NCBI GenBank assembly: GCA_900469445.1
Contig: UBXM01000046.1
Location: forward strand, 39,122-103,121
DNA: 64,000 bases
Direction: 5' to 3'
Source of the DNA: Hyphomicrobiales bacterium
GTDB taxonomy: Bacteria; Pseudomonadota; Alphaproteobacteria; Rhizobiales; Rhizobiaceae
Below the pieces are notes generated by a model that ran no database searches, was not told where the DNA came from, and saw only the letters and a program-made list of their open reading frames with translations. The position numbers and the translations under genes were made by a program. Each line of letters begins with the position of its first letter. The first letter of the stretch is position 1. Positions 26,876 to 35,080 of this stretch are shown piece after piece.

Positions 26876-27627
26876 GGCCGTGTCGGATCGAAGGCGCCCG
26901 GCGGAATGCGGCCGTGATCGCCGTAGGCCTGCTCCAATGCATCCAGCATGGCCCAGAGCAGGTCGCATTTGAAGACGAGCGCATCGATCACGGCCTGCTG
27001 TTTTTCTGGCGTATCCGCATGCTGCCGGACATAGGCCAGCGCATAATCGGCATCACGCGACGCCTGCACTGGCCTCGGTTTGAAATATTCGAGAATATCC
27101 TCCGTGACATAATCATACCGGGCGAGCATGGCGGGCACCCGCTCGCTGATGATGACCGGCGAAAACAGCTCGGTGAGTGAGGAGGCCACTGCCTCCAGAA
27201 GGCTTCTGTCGGTACAGAAGGAGAGATATGCGCCAACGGCGAAGCGCGTGGCCGGCAGAGCTCCCCGCTGGCCGGCAATAAAATCCCGATCGAGCCCGAG
27301 GCCAGTCGCAAGCTTCAGCCAGCGGGCAATGCCGCCATTCCAGCCGTCATCGCCGTCATGATCCTCGATCCGTTTTCGCCATTCCGCACGAAAGGCGGGG
27401 TCTTCCGCATGCGACAGGATCATCGCGTCCTTGCGGGGGATGACGGCCTGATAACAATAACGGTTGAGCGCCCAGGCCTGCAATTGTCCCTTCGAAAGCT
27501 GGCCGGAAGTCATCTTGTGATGCAGCGGGTGGCGGTTGTGATAACGAGATAGGCCTATTTCGCGCAGGACGCTTTCCAGTGCGTCCGGTGTCAGCCCATC
27601 GCGTGCGGCAGCAGCAAACTCATTCAC
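26872..27627 (-). CDS. pqqC: PqqC, pyrroloquinoline-quinone synthase
   Basis: A 251-residue cofactorless oxidase that carries out the last ring closure and eight-electron oxidation to PQQ. Family features include RYHNRHPLHHKMTSGQLSKGQLQAWALNRYCYQAVIPRKDA near the N-terminus and the histidine- and tyrosine-lined pocket residues in the C-terminal half (YVTEDILEYFKPR). The start overlaps pqqB by four bases and the stop overlaps pqqD. Confidence 0.96.
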   Translation of the reverse strand: MNEFAAAARDGLTPDALESVLREIGLSRYHNRHPLHHKMTSGQLSKGQLQAWALNRYCYQAVIPRKDAMILSHAEDPAFRAEWRKRIEDHDGDDGWNGGIARWLKLATGLGLDRDFIAGQRGALPATRFAVGAYLSFCTDRSLLEAVASSLTELFSPVIISERVPAMLARYDYVTEDILEYFKPRPVQASRDADYALAYVRQHADTPEKQQAVIDALVFKCDLLWAMLDALEQAYGDHGRIPPGAFDPTRP

Positions 27628-28562
27628 AGGCGGATCTCCATTCCGTCATAACTGATCTCCCAGCCGCTCTCCCGTACTGTCGCCGCCTGGGGGGAACGAT
27701 CGTCGAGGATGGGATTTGTATTGTTGATATGCACATAGATCCGCCGTCCGATCTCAAGATCCGACAGAGCGTGAATCGAGCCATCATCGCCGGAAATATG
27801 CAGGTGGCCCATACGCTTCCCCGTCTTTGCGCCGACGCCGGAGGTCAGCATCTCGTCATCGGAATAGACGGTGCCGTCGAAGAGCAGGCATGCGGCACCA
27901 TCCAGGCGTTGCTTGAGGTCGCCATCGATGCGGGCGCAGCCCGGAATGTAAAACACGGCTGATGCGGCATCATCAGACATGATCTTCAACCCGATCGTAT
28001 CACCCTCTTCGGTGCCAAAACCCTGTTCGGCCTTGGCCTGATCTTCCAGAAAAAGTGCAATCTTGCCCGGCACCGCGAATGCTTCCACCGAAATGCCGGT
28101 CGGCACGTTCTGCCAGTTCAGAATGTGCGTGACCTGATGCAGCGGTAGTTCACGGCGTTCTACCAAGGCCGGATCGACGACGTTGAAGATCGCGTTCTGT
28201 TCCAGCACCGCAAGAACGCGGGCCGTGGCATAGATGACGAACCGTTCCCGCTCCCGCAGGCTGAGCAGGCCGGCGATGTGATCGACATCGGCATTGGTCA
28301 GTACCACCGCCGAGATCGGGGTGGAGCGTGGTGCAGCCGTTTCGCAAGGCTGTAACTCCGGCGTGGCGGCAATCTGCTGCCGGATATCCGGGGATGCGTT
28401 AAACAGCACCCACTGGGTTTCGTCTGCGCTTGCGGCAAGGCTCGATTGTGTTCTCGGGCGGATATTTTCCGCACCTTTTCGGGCATCGCGACTTAAATGG
28501 AAATTACAGTTCCATTGGGGGAAGCCGCCCCCAGCGGCGGACCCCACAACCTTCAGGTACAT
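27624..28562 (-). CDS. pqqB: PqqB, metallo-beta-lactamase-fold oxidase of PQQ synthesis
   Basis: A 312-residue protein that begins with the PqqB hallmark VVGSAAGGGFPQWNCNF and has the beta-lactamase-fold segment VVLTNADVDHIAGLLSLRE, where the family replaces the usual HxHxDH with NxDxDH. It hydroxylates the tyrosine moiety of the cross-linked PqqA remnant. The start at 28562 is preferred, since AGGGGA lies eight bases upstream; codons further upstream are open but lack support. Confidence 0.95.
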   Translation of the reverse strand: MYLKVVGSAAGGGFPQWNCNFHLSRDARKGAENIRPRTQSSLAASADETQWVLFNASPDIRQQIAATPELQPCETAAPRSTPISAVVLTNADVDHIAGLLSLRERERFVIYATARVLAVLEQNAIFNVVDPALVERRELPLHQVTHILNWQNVPTGISVEAFAVPGKIALFLEDQAKAEQGFGTEEGDTIGLKIMSDDAASAVFYIPGCARIDGDLKQRLDGAACLLFDGTVYSDDEMLTSGVGAKTGKRMGHLHISGDDGSIHALSDLEIGRRIYVHINNTNPILDDRSPQAATVRESGWEISYDGMEIRL

Positions 28563-28616
28563 GAAAACCATCCCCTGACGAGATCTCGTCACGGCTCAAT
28601 ATCATATCTGAAAGAT

Positions 28617-28640
28617 GCCCCATCCGGGATCCGGATGAGG
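28617..28640 (-). terminator. Attenuator-type hairpin between pqqA and pqqB
   Basis: CATCCGG-GAT-CCGGATG forms a perfect seven-base-pair stem, extended by CC/GG outside a mismatch. In the direction of transcription it is followed by GCATCTTT. A hairpin here would leave pqqA in excess over the enzyme genes. Confidence 0.5.
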
Positions 28641-28653
28641 CTGTGTTAACTGC

Positions 28654-28749
28654 TTATTTTTTCGACGGAAGTTGTGCGGGAAAGTAACGTGACATTTCCA
28701 TTCCGACGGCGACGGTGCACATCGCCGGTTTCTTCCAGGTCTTCTTCAT
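28654..28749 (-). CDS. pqqA: PqqA, 31-residue PQQ precursor peptide
   Basis: A 31-codon gene begins MKKTWKKPAMCTVAVG and carries the obligatory E-x3-Y pair as E18 and Y22 (MEMSRYFPAQ follows the glycine). The glutamate and tyrosine become the PQQ skeleton after PqqE cross-links them; the rest is removed by proteases. AGGAGGAG lies about six bases upstream of the ATG, a very strong ribosome-binding site. It heads the pqqABCDE operon. It has no pqqF/pqqG protease partner in this window. Confidence 0.96.
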   Translation of the reverse strand: MKKTWKKPAMCTVAVGMEMSRYFPAQLPSKK

Positions 28750-28788
28750 AAGTTTCTCCTCCTCATAAAGGGCCTTTCAACCAGGATC

Positions 28789-28816
28789 ATCATACGCGCA
28801 ATCCTGCGATGTACAA
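28789..28816 (-). promoter_or_regulatory. Candidate pqqA promoter
   Basis: On the minus strand TTGTAC and TATGAT are separated by 16 bases, ending 40 bases upstream of the pqqA start. The motif resembles a sigma-70 type promoter. The same 206-base gap must also serve the divergent ABC operon. Confidence 0.4.
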
Positions 28817-28955
28817 CTGTAGATGAATGCAAAGTTTGAAAGCGCCTTCACATTTACAGGTTGTAATCCGATGCATCTGCGCTAAGCTGACTGAGGCACC
28901 GATAATCCATGGCAGATCCGATCAGCGTCGGAGATGTGTGTTCTTTTGCGAGCAT

Positions 28956-30206
28956 ATGGGATGTGTGGTGGCTGTTTTCGTCTTTTTATTCGTTTCAGTT
29001 TTTCTTGCGGTTTTGCCTCTCGCGGAGGTCAACGCACAAACTTCACCCGAACTCGGAACACCAGGCCTGGAGAGACCCGAGCCTGAAGTATCCGACGTCA
29101 GGCTTGGCTATATTCGCGCCTATGCGCCGCAACTGGCGCTGTCGGTTCTGGATGTGCCACCGCGTGATGAAGGCGTGGCGGGGGCCACTGTGGCCATATC
29201 CGACAACAACACGACCGGGCGTTTTCTGGGGCAGAAATTTTCGCTCGATGTGGTCGAGGTAAAACCGGATACGGACGTGCTTGCCGTGTTCGATGCGATG
29301 GCGGGCAGGGGGATTTCGACAATCCTAGCTGACCTTTCTGCCGGGCAGATTCTGGCGCTTGCGGATGCAGCCCAGGCAAAGGGGATTATCGTCTTCAATG
29401 TCGGCGCCACGGACGACCGGTTGCGGGAAGAGGATTGCCGGGCAAATGTCTTTCACACCGCGCCCACGCGCAGCATGCTGGCAGATGGGCTGGCGCAATA
29501 TCTGATCTGGAAACAGTGGCGGCGCTGGGCTCTGATCTATGGCTCGCATGAGCGCGATCGGTTGTTCGCCGACGCTCTGCGCCGGGCTGCGGAGCGGTTC
29601 GGCGGCGAGATCGTCGCGGAGAAGGAATTTGCCGATACCGGTACGGCGCGGCGAACGGATAGCGGGGTGGTTCAGATCCAGCGGCAAATGCCGGTCTTCA
29701 CGCAAGGCCTTGCCGAGCATGACGTTCTGCTGGTGGCAGATGAAAGCGAGGTTTTCGGTACCTATGTGCCGTTTCGCACCTGGCAACCGCGACCTGTGGC
29801 CGGAACGGCGGGGCTGATGCCTTCCGCCTGGCATCCGGCCAGCGAACAATGGGGCGGCACCCAGATCCAGAACCGGTTCCTCAAGGCGACAGGACGGCGG
29901 ATGTTGTCGAAGGACATGTCGGCTTGGACGGCTGCACGCATCATCGGCGAGGCGGCGACGCGTACGCGGAGTGCCGATCCTACGGAAATCGCCGGTTTTA
30001 TCCGTTCCGAAGATTTTTCCATTGCGGCCTTCAAGGGGCAGAAGCTGACCTTTCGGCAGTGGAATTGGCAGTTGAGGCAACCGGTCTTTATCGGTGACGG
30101 CCGATCGGTGGTTTCGACATCGCCGCAAGAGGGGTTCCTGCATCAGTTTTCCGAACTCGATACATTGGGCATCGAAAGGCCGGAGACGAAGTGCGTGCTG
30201 AAATAG
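28956..30206 (+). CDS. PQQ-cluster ABC transporter substrate-binding protein (LutA-like)
   Basis: A 416-residue exported protein of the branched-chain-amino-acid-binding fold that is restricted to loci with PQQ-dependent alcohol dehydrogenases. The start at 28956 gives a signal peptide (VVAVFVFLFVSVFLAVLPLA, cleavage near VNAQ). VRLGYIRAYAPQLALSVLDVPPRDEGVAGA begins the mature domain; the PMPSAWHP-type and C-terminal QWNWQLRQPVFIGDG segments match that family. In methylotrophs the homologous cluster is needed for lanthanide uptake. A role here in lanthanide or cofactor handling is inferred from linkage to xoxF. Confidence 0.82.
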   Translation: MGCVVAVFVFLFVSVFLAVLPLAEVNAQTSPELGTPGLERPEPEVSDVRLGYIRAYAPQLALSVLDVPPRDEGVAGATVAISDNNTTGRFLGQKFSLDVVEVKPDTDVLAVFDAMAGRGISTILADLSAGQILALADAAQAKGIIVFNVGATDDRLREEDCRANVFHTAPTRSMLADGLAQYLIWKQWRRWALIYGSHERDRLFADALRRAAERFGGEIVAEKEFADTGTARRTDSGVVQIQRQMPVFTQGLAEHDVLLVADESEVFGTYVPFRTWQPRPVAGTAGLMPSAWHPASEQWGGTQIQNRFLKATGRRMLSKDMSAWTAARIIGEAATRTRSADPTEIAGFIRSEDFSIAAFKGQKLTFRQWNWQLRQPVFIGDGRSVVSTSPQEGFLHQFSELDTLGIERPETKCVLK

Positions 30207-30240
30207 GGTGAGGAACGAAAGAGCCTTGGGAGGGGCCGAC

Positions 30241-31230
30241 ATGCAGAAAAGACCGACTTCTGTCGCCATCATGCTTGCCACTGTGTTTTGTGGCGGGCTT
30301 TTGGGCACACGGCCGGCCGAGGCCTTCATGGCCTATGTCTCAAACGAGAAAGACAACACGGTCACCGTTGTCGACACGGCGTCCGGCGCCGTGGTGAAGA
30401 CGCTTCCCGTTGGGCAGAGACCGCGCGGTATCACCATCTCGCATGACGGCAAGTTTATCTATCTCTGCGCCAGCGATGACGACACGATCGAGGTGATTGA
30501 TACCGAGACGCTGCAGATCGTCGACACACTTCCTTCCGGGCCGGATCCGGAACTCTTCGTTCTCTCGCCGGATGGCAAGACGCTTTATGTCGCCAACGAG
30601 GACGACAATCTGGTTACGGTCATCGATATCGAAAGCCGTGATGTGCTGGCGGAAATTCCGGTCGGCGTGGAGCCGGAGGGCATGGGGATCAGCCCCGATG
30701 GCAAGACCATGGTCAATACGTCGGAGACGACGAACATGGCGCATTTCATTGATACCGACAGCCATGAGATCACGCATAACGTGCTGGTCGACTCTCGGCC
30801 GCGCTTTGCCGAATTCAAGCCGGACGGATCGGAAGTGTGGGTGAGTGCAGAGATTGGCGGTACGATTTCGATCATCGATAATGCCAGCCGCGAGGTGAAG
30901 CACAAGATCACCTTCGAGATCGCCGGGCTGCGCTCCGAGGCGATCCAGCCGGTTGGTGTGCGCATCACCGCCGACGGCAAAAAGGCCTATGTGGCGCTTG
31001 GACCGGCCAACCGCGTCGCGGTGGTCGATACGGCCACCTACAAGGTCGAGAAATATGTGCTGGTCGGTCAGCGGGTATGGCAGCTCGCTTTCACGCCGGA
31101 CCAGAAGACGATCATCAGCACCAACGGCGTTTCCAACGACATTACCTTCATCGACGTCGCGAGTGACGAACCGGTGCAGTCGGTGACGGTGGGAGCGATG
31201 CCCTGGGGTGTGGTTGTTTCGCCGAAATAG
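30241..31230 (+). CDS. Exported YVTN-type beta-propeller protein of the PQQ cluster
   Basis: A 329-residue protein: signal peptide ending near AEA, then seven-bladed beta-propeller repeats, recognisable as AYVSNEKDNTVTVVDTASG, YLCASDDDTIEVIDTE, YVANEDDNLVTVIDIESR and so on, each about 42 residues. The start at 30241 follows GGGAGGGG. This is the family of beta-propellers tied to PQQ-dependent catabolism and occurs in lut-like clusters of methylotrophs. The blades expose many Asp/Glu residues. A metal-binding or scaffolding role in the periplasm is possible, not shown. Confidence 0.85.
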   Translation: MQKRPTSVAIMLATVFCGGLLGTRPAEAFMAYVSNEKDNTVTVVDTASGAVVKTLPVGQRPRGITISHDGKFIYLCASDDDTIEVIDTETLQIVDTLPSGPDPELFVLSPDGKTLYVANEDDNLVTVIDIESRDVLAEIPVGVEPEGMGISPDGKTMVNTSETTNMAHFIDTDSHEITHNVLVDSRPRFAEFKPDGSEVWVSAEIGGTISIIDNASREVKHKITFEIAGLRSEAIQPVGVRITADGKKAYVALGPANRVAVVDTATYKVEKYVLVGQRVWQLAFTPDQKTIISTNGVSNDITFIDVASDEPVQSVTVGAMPWGVVVSPK

Positions 31231-31264
31231 CGGGATTTGGAGATAACAAGAGGAGGAGGAGAGG

Positions 31265-31753
31265 ATGCTGGAATACCGGAAATTGGGATTTGTTGCATTG
31301 GCAGCGGTGTTTTTGTCTGCGGGCATGAGTTTTGCCCAGGATAAGGATGACGATGACGACGATGACAAGCCGGCCGCCAAGGCTGTTTCGGCCGAGAAGG
31401 TAACGCGGGCGAGCAAGGATGTGCCGGAACTGATCCTCGGCTCGGCAAAGGACAATTTTGCCGTCAACCGCAAGGATTTCGAACTGGTGGCGGGGCAGGG
31501 CTATCGCTGGAAGATCACCTCGGCGGCCGGGCTGGAATATAAGTTCGTCACCGACCTGTTCCGTAATGTCTGGATGAACCAGATCGTTATCAACGATCTC
31601 GAAGTCCATATGAATGGCGCGCCGGCCTGGCTGGAATTCGACAGCGAAGGCACGATGCAGGTGCAGTTCACCGCCGTTCGACCCGGCAGCTACACATGGT
31701 CGGTGCCGGATCTCGCCGACAAGGGAATGAAGGGGACGATTACCATCAAATAG
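31265..31753 (+). CDS. Exported cupredoxin-like protein with a poly-aspartate tract
   Basis: A 162-residue secreted protein. After a signal peptide ending at SFAQ comes DKDDDDDDDK, a very acidic tract at about residues 26-35, then a beta-rich domain with a RPGSYTWSVPD segment and a C-terminal KGMKGTITIK strand, as in cupredoxin-like folds. No Cys is present, so a type 1 copper site is unlikely; His and Met in EVHMNGAP and KGM could still bind metal. It lies between the beta-propeller and ATPase genes of the PQQ-linked ABC operon. The aspartate tract could bind trivalent lanthanide or calcium; this is a hypothesis. Confidence 0.75.
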   Translation: MLEYRKLGFVALAAVFLSAGMSFAQDKDDDDDDDKPAAKAVSAEKVTRASKDVPELILGSAKDNFAVNRKDFELVAGQGYRWKITSAAGLEYKFVTDLFRNVWMNQIVINDLEVHMNGAPAWLEFDSEGTMQVQFTAVRPGSYTWSVPDLADKGMKGTITIK

Positions 31754-31811
31754 CAATGGAGTTCGGGTGGAGTCGGGCTCGGGCGCGGCGTTGAGCATGG
31801 GAGGAGGCAGG

Positions 31812-32681
31812 ATGAACGGTATCGGTGACGGGGATGGCCCCGTAAGAACTATGGCGCTGGAGGCCGCCTCGGTCAGCCATTCCTACGGGCAGAAAAAAGC
31901 GCTCGATACCGTCTCCTTCTCCATTCCCGCCGGTCGTTTTACAGTGTTGCTGGGCTTGAACGGAGCCGGGAAGACGACGCTGTTTTCGCTGATCAGCCAT
32001 CTTTACGACACCCGCCAGGGGGCCATCCGCGTGTTCGGTCAGGATATCAGGCGTGCACCGGGCGAGGCCTTGCGCCGGCTCGGCATTGTCTTTCAGGCGC
32101 GTACGCTCGATCTCGATCTCTCCGTCGGCCAAAATCTCGCCTATCACGCGTCTTTGCATGGCATCGGCAGGCGGGAGGCAATGGTTCGGATCAGGGAACT
32201 TCTGGCGCAGGTCGACATGGCTGACCGGCTGCACGACAAGGCACGCAATCTTTCCGGCGGGCAGATGCGGCGTGTGGAGATCGTCCGGGCGCTGCTGCAT
32301 CGGCCGTCACTGCTCTTGCTCGACGAGGCGACGGTGGGGCTGGATATCCGCTCGCGCTCCGACATCCTAGCGACGATCCGGGCGCTTGTGGCGGAGACCG
32401 GTTTGAGCGTGCTTTGGGCGACACATCTGATCGACGAGGTGCAAGAGACCGACGATGTGGTGATCCTCGACAAGGGACAGGTGCTGGTGGCGGGAGCGGT
32501 AGCGGATGTGGTTCGCAATACGGGAGCGCGGGATATCGGCGGCGCTTTCGCCGGTTTGACGACGGGAGCTTCTCGTTCCGGATTGAGCGTGGTTGCCGCT
32601 TCGATGATGCAAGAAAAGAGTGGTCTTGCCGCGAGCAGCGATGTTGATGCAACTGCACCTCTGGTCGGAGCGTCGCGATGA
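31812..32681 (+). CDS. PQQ-cluster ABC transporter ATP-binding protein (LutE-like)
   Basis: A 289-residue ATPase with Walker A GLNGAGKTT, signature LSGGQMRRVEI and Walker B LLLLDEATVGLD. It belongs to the ABC-2/CcmA-like exporter class, although its partner binding protein looks like an importer component. The start at 31812 is set by GGAGGAGGCAGG just upstream. The stop overlaps the permease start by four bases. Confidence 0.9.
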   Translation: MNGIGDGDGPVRTMALEAASVSHSYGQKKALDTVSFSIPAGRFTVLLGLNGAGKTTLFSLISHLYDTRQGAIRVFGQDIRRAPGEALRRLGIVFQARTLDLDLSVGQNLAYHASLHGIGRREAMVRIRELLAQVDMADRLHDKARNLSGGQMRRVEIVRALLHRPSLLLLDEATVGLDIRSRSDILATIRALVAETGLSVLWATHLIDEVQETDDVVILDKGQVLVAGAVADVVRNTGARDIGGAFAGLTTGASRSGLSVVAASMMQEKSGLAASSDVDATAPLVGASR

Positions 32682-33544
32682 GCATTCCCGCACAGACAGA
32701 TGCCTTTTCCAGCCACCCGCCACGCGGCTTCGGCCTCGCACAATACGGCGCGTGCCTGACCGGCATCATGCTTCGCGAAGGCTTGCGGTTCCTCAATCAG
32801 CGCGAACGTTTCATCTCTTCGCTGGTGCGGCCGCTCCTGTGGCTGTTCGTCTTCGCAGCCGGTTTTCGCCAGGTTCTGGGCGTGTCGATCATTCCGCCCT
32901 ACAAGACCTATGTTCTCTACGAGGTCTATATCACGCCGGGTCTGGCTGGCATGATCCTGTTGTTTTCCGGCATGCAGTCGTCGCTCTCCATGGTCTATGA
33001 CCGGGAGATGGGAAATATGCGCACGCTGCTCGTCAGTCCGTTTCCGCGCTGGTTTCTGCTGGTTTCGAAACTTCTGGCCGGTGTCGCCGTCTCGGTGGTG
33101 CAGGTCTATGTTTTTCTTGCCATAGCCTGGTTCTGGAGCGTCAAGCCGCCGGTGATCGGTTACCTGTTGGTCCTGCCGGCCTTGGTTCTGGCCGGCATGA
33201 TGCTGTGCTCGCTCGGCATGCTTCTGTCCTCGATGATCCGGCAGCTGGAGAACTTTGCCGGCATCATGAATTTCGTGATCTTTCCGATGTATTTTGCATC
33301 TTCGGCGCTCTATCCGCTTTGGCGAATTCAGGAATCCAGTCCGCTTCTTTTTCATATCTGCCGGGCGAACCCTTTCACCTATGCAGTCGAACTGATCCGT
33401 TTTGCGCTGTACGGACGAATAGACTGGACGTCGCTGGCGGTTGTCTGCGGTTTCACCGTGCTTTTTCTCGGCGGCGCCATCCTTGCCTATGACCCTGCCA
33501 AAGGGCTCTTGAGCCGCAAACGCGATACGGGAGGAAATGGCTGA
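32678..33544 (+). CDS. PQQ-cluster ABC-2 type permease (LutF-like)
   Basis: A 288-residue membrane protein of the ABC-2 family with six predicted helices, including FISSLVRPLLWLFVFAAGFRQVLG at the N-terminus and the GIMNFVIFPMYFASSALYPLWRIQE segment that carries the ABC-2 signature. The MVYDREMGNMRTLLVSPFPRW cytoplasmic loop should contact the ATPase. Overlaps on both sides (ATGA with the ATPase gene, one base with the next gene) show a tight operon. Confidence 0.92.
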   Translation: MSIPAQTDAFSSHPPRGFGLAQYGACLTGIMLREGLRFLNQRERFISSLVRPLLWLFVFAAGFRQVLGVSIIPPYKTYVLYEVYITPGLAGMILLFSGMQSSLSMVYDREMGNMRTLLVSPFPRWFLLVSKLLAGVAVSVVQVYVFLAIAWFWSVKPPVIGYLLVLPALVLAGMMLCSLGMLLSSMIRQLENFAGIMNFVIFPMYFASSALYPLWRIQESSPLLFHICRANPFTYAVELIRFALYGRIDWTSLAVVCGFTVLFLGGAILAYDPAKGLLSRKRDTGGNG

Positions 33545-34173
33545 TGGGATCGATCATGCGTGTTCTGATAGCTGCGACCCTGGTGGCTGTCGCGGCGTCA
33601 TCGCCGGGCTTCTCCGCTCAGGGAGACGACCCGGACTGGCCCTGCATCCAGCGCAAGGTGCCCGAACTGTCAATCGGCCAGATCTGGACCGGCCCCGAAC
33701 TGCCGCCGCTGGCTGCAGACTGGGCGAAGGACGCGGCGATATCAGAACTGGTGGATGATCTTGCCGCACGACGCCTTCCGCTGCCGGAAGCGCAGGAGAA
33801 GATCAAGGCTTATCTCGACGCACTGCCAGAGGACCAGCGGCCACAGAATATTGCCATGCTGATACATGGCCTGTTCGACAAGATGAATGGCGAGCGCAGC
33901 CATGTCATCTCCGGCATCGCCCGGTATGCGCATCGCCAGCGCGATCTGGCAGCCAGCCTGCGCCGGGAAGGCTCGGCGCTCGACGCCATACGGACAAGGC
34001 CGGATGCAGACCAGAACCAGGTGATGTTGCGCAGCGAGCAATTGATGTTCCAGACGCGCATTTTTCAGGAACGCATCCAGTCGCTCACCTATGTTTGTGA
34101 GGTGCCGACATTGATCGAACAGCGCCTGTATGCGCTGGTCAAGACACTCGCCGAGGCGCCGCCCGCGCAGTGA
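33544..34173 (+). CDS. Exported protein of unknown function in the PQQ/lut-like operon
   Basis: A 209-residue protein with a signal peptide (VLIAATLVAVAASSPGFSAQ) and a mature start DDPDWPCIQRKVPELSIGQIWTGPELPP, a block I recognise from alphaproteobacterial PQQ clusters but to which I can assign no function. The rest is predicted mainly helical, with two cysteines (in DWPC and TYVCEVP) that may form a disulfide. The start ATG shares one base with the permease stop, so it is cotranslated. It may be the periplasmic partner of the ABC system. Confidence 0.75.
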   Translation: MGSIMRVLIAATLVAVAASSPGFSAQGDDPDWPCIQRKVPELSIGQIWTGPELPPLAADWAKDAAISELVDDLAARRLPLPEAQEKIKAYLDALPEDQRPQNIAMLIHGLFDKMNGERSHVISGIARYAHRQRDLAASLRREGSALDAIRTRPDADQNQVMLRSEQLMFQTRIFQERIQSLTYVCEVPTLIEQRLYALVKTLAEAPPAQ

Positions 34174-34200
34174 AGCGCGGCGGCCTCTTGCGGTTGGCTA

Positions 34201-34581
34201 TTACGGTGAAAACTGCTTCAGATAGGCGATGACATCGGCCACGTCCTTGTCCGCCTTCAGCCCGACAAACGCCATTTTGGTGCCTTTGACGAGGCCTTTT
34301 GGGTCATGAAGATAGGTGGCGAGCGTCGCCTCGTCCCACACCATGCCGCCTTTACCCGCATCAGCCATGGCAGCCGAATATTTGAAGCCCTCGTGGGATC
34401 CGGCGGTTCGTCCAAGCAGCCCTTTCAGTGAGGGGCCGATCTTGTTCTGATCGGTATCGGAGACATGACAGGCCTTGCATTTCGCAAATACCTTTTCACC
34501 CGCAGCCGCATCCTGGCCAAAGGCATAGCCCGCCATCGGCAACACAAGGCCGATGGCGCCAATATAACAGATGGCACGCAT
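34201..34581 (-). CDS. Class I cytochrome c (c2/c550 type)
   Basis: A 126-residue periplasmic cytochrome with a signal peptide ending near FGQ and one heme site C35-KA-C38-H39. Met103 in KGTKMAFVGL is the expected sixth ligand. The start at 34581 is preceded by GGGAGGAA; the open frame extends 21 codons further without support. It resembles the cytochrome c2 that carries electrons from cytochrome cL/XoxG to the terminal oxidase. It is transcribed against the ABC operon and away from xoxF. Confidence 0.9.
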   Translation of the reverse strand: MRAICYIGAIGLVLPMAGYAFGQDAAAGEKVFAKCKACHVSDTDQNKIGPSLKGLLGRTAGSHEGFKYSAAMADAGKGGMVWDEATLATYLHDPKGLVKGTKMAFVGLKADKDVADVIAYLKQFSP

Positions 34582-34742
34582 AGAGTTCCTCCCAAAAGCA
34601 TGCGCGATGGCGGAGCAACTCGATCCGACATCGGGCCTGCACACGCAAGGGTAGTTCGTCGTGATGTTAAGTCAACATCCCGAATTCGCGTCCTTTGCAA
34701 AATAAAGTTGCATTAGGCTTCACGCATGTTTCATCTATCTGA

Positions 34743-34771
34743 TTGACGGTTTTTTCAGCTGCGCGTAATCT
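34743..34771 (+). promoter_or_regulatory. Candidate promoter for the 69-residue gene
   Basis: TTGACG and TAATCT are spaced by exactly 17 bases on the plus strand, 68 bases upstream of the next ATG. The match to the sigma-70 consensus is good. Confidence 0.45.
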
Positions 34772-34839
34772 GGAACCCGCTGACGACGCCTGCCGGCCGA
34801 CGAAATCATCGTCCGCATGATGCAGGAGAGAGGCTTCCG

Positions 34840-35049
34840 ATGAACATGGTCGATCTCGTCCTGACGGTATGTCTGCTGGCCAATCCCAGCGATTGCCGCA
34901 ACGAACATCTGCTTTTCGAAAGCCGCGGCTCGCTTTTTCAATGCATGATTCTCGCACCGACCGAGATCGCAAAATGGTCGGGACAGCACCCATCCGTGAA
35001 GATCGTCCGCTGGAAATGCGCATTTCCCGACAAGGGGCGCAAGGTCTGA
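34840..35049 (+). CDS. Small conserved protein of unknown function
   Basis: A 69-residue protein (starts MNMVDLVLTVCLLANPSDC) with four cysteines spread through it, no clear signal peptide and an LLFESRGSLFQCMILAPTEIAKWSGQHP core that looks conserved among Rhizobiales. AGAGAGG lies seven bases upstream of the ATG and a good promoter lies further up. Despite its size the codon use and context favour a real gene. Function unknown. It lies between the cytochrome c and xoxF regions. Confidence 0.65.
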   Translation: MNMVDLVLTVCLLANPSDCRNEHLLFESRGSLFQCMILAPTEIAKWSGQHPSVKIVRWKCAFPDKGRKV

Positions 35050-35080
35050 ATTTTCCGTCTGAAGCGTCTGGGCGCTTCTG

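Noticed and set aside
28956..34173. A novel defence or secretion system in the six-gene ABC operon
   Set aside because: The binding protein, beta-propeller, ATPase and permease match families already known to accompany PQQ-dependent alcohol dehydrogenases, so linkage to XoxF explains them.
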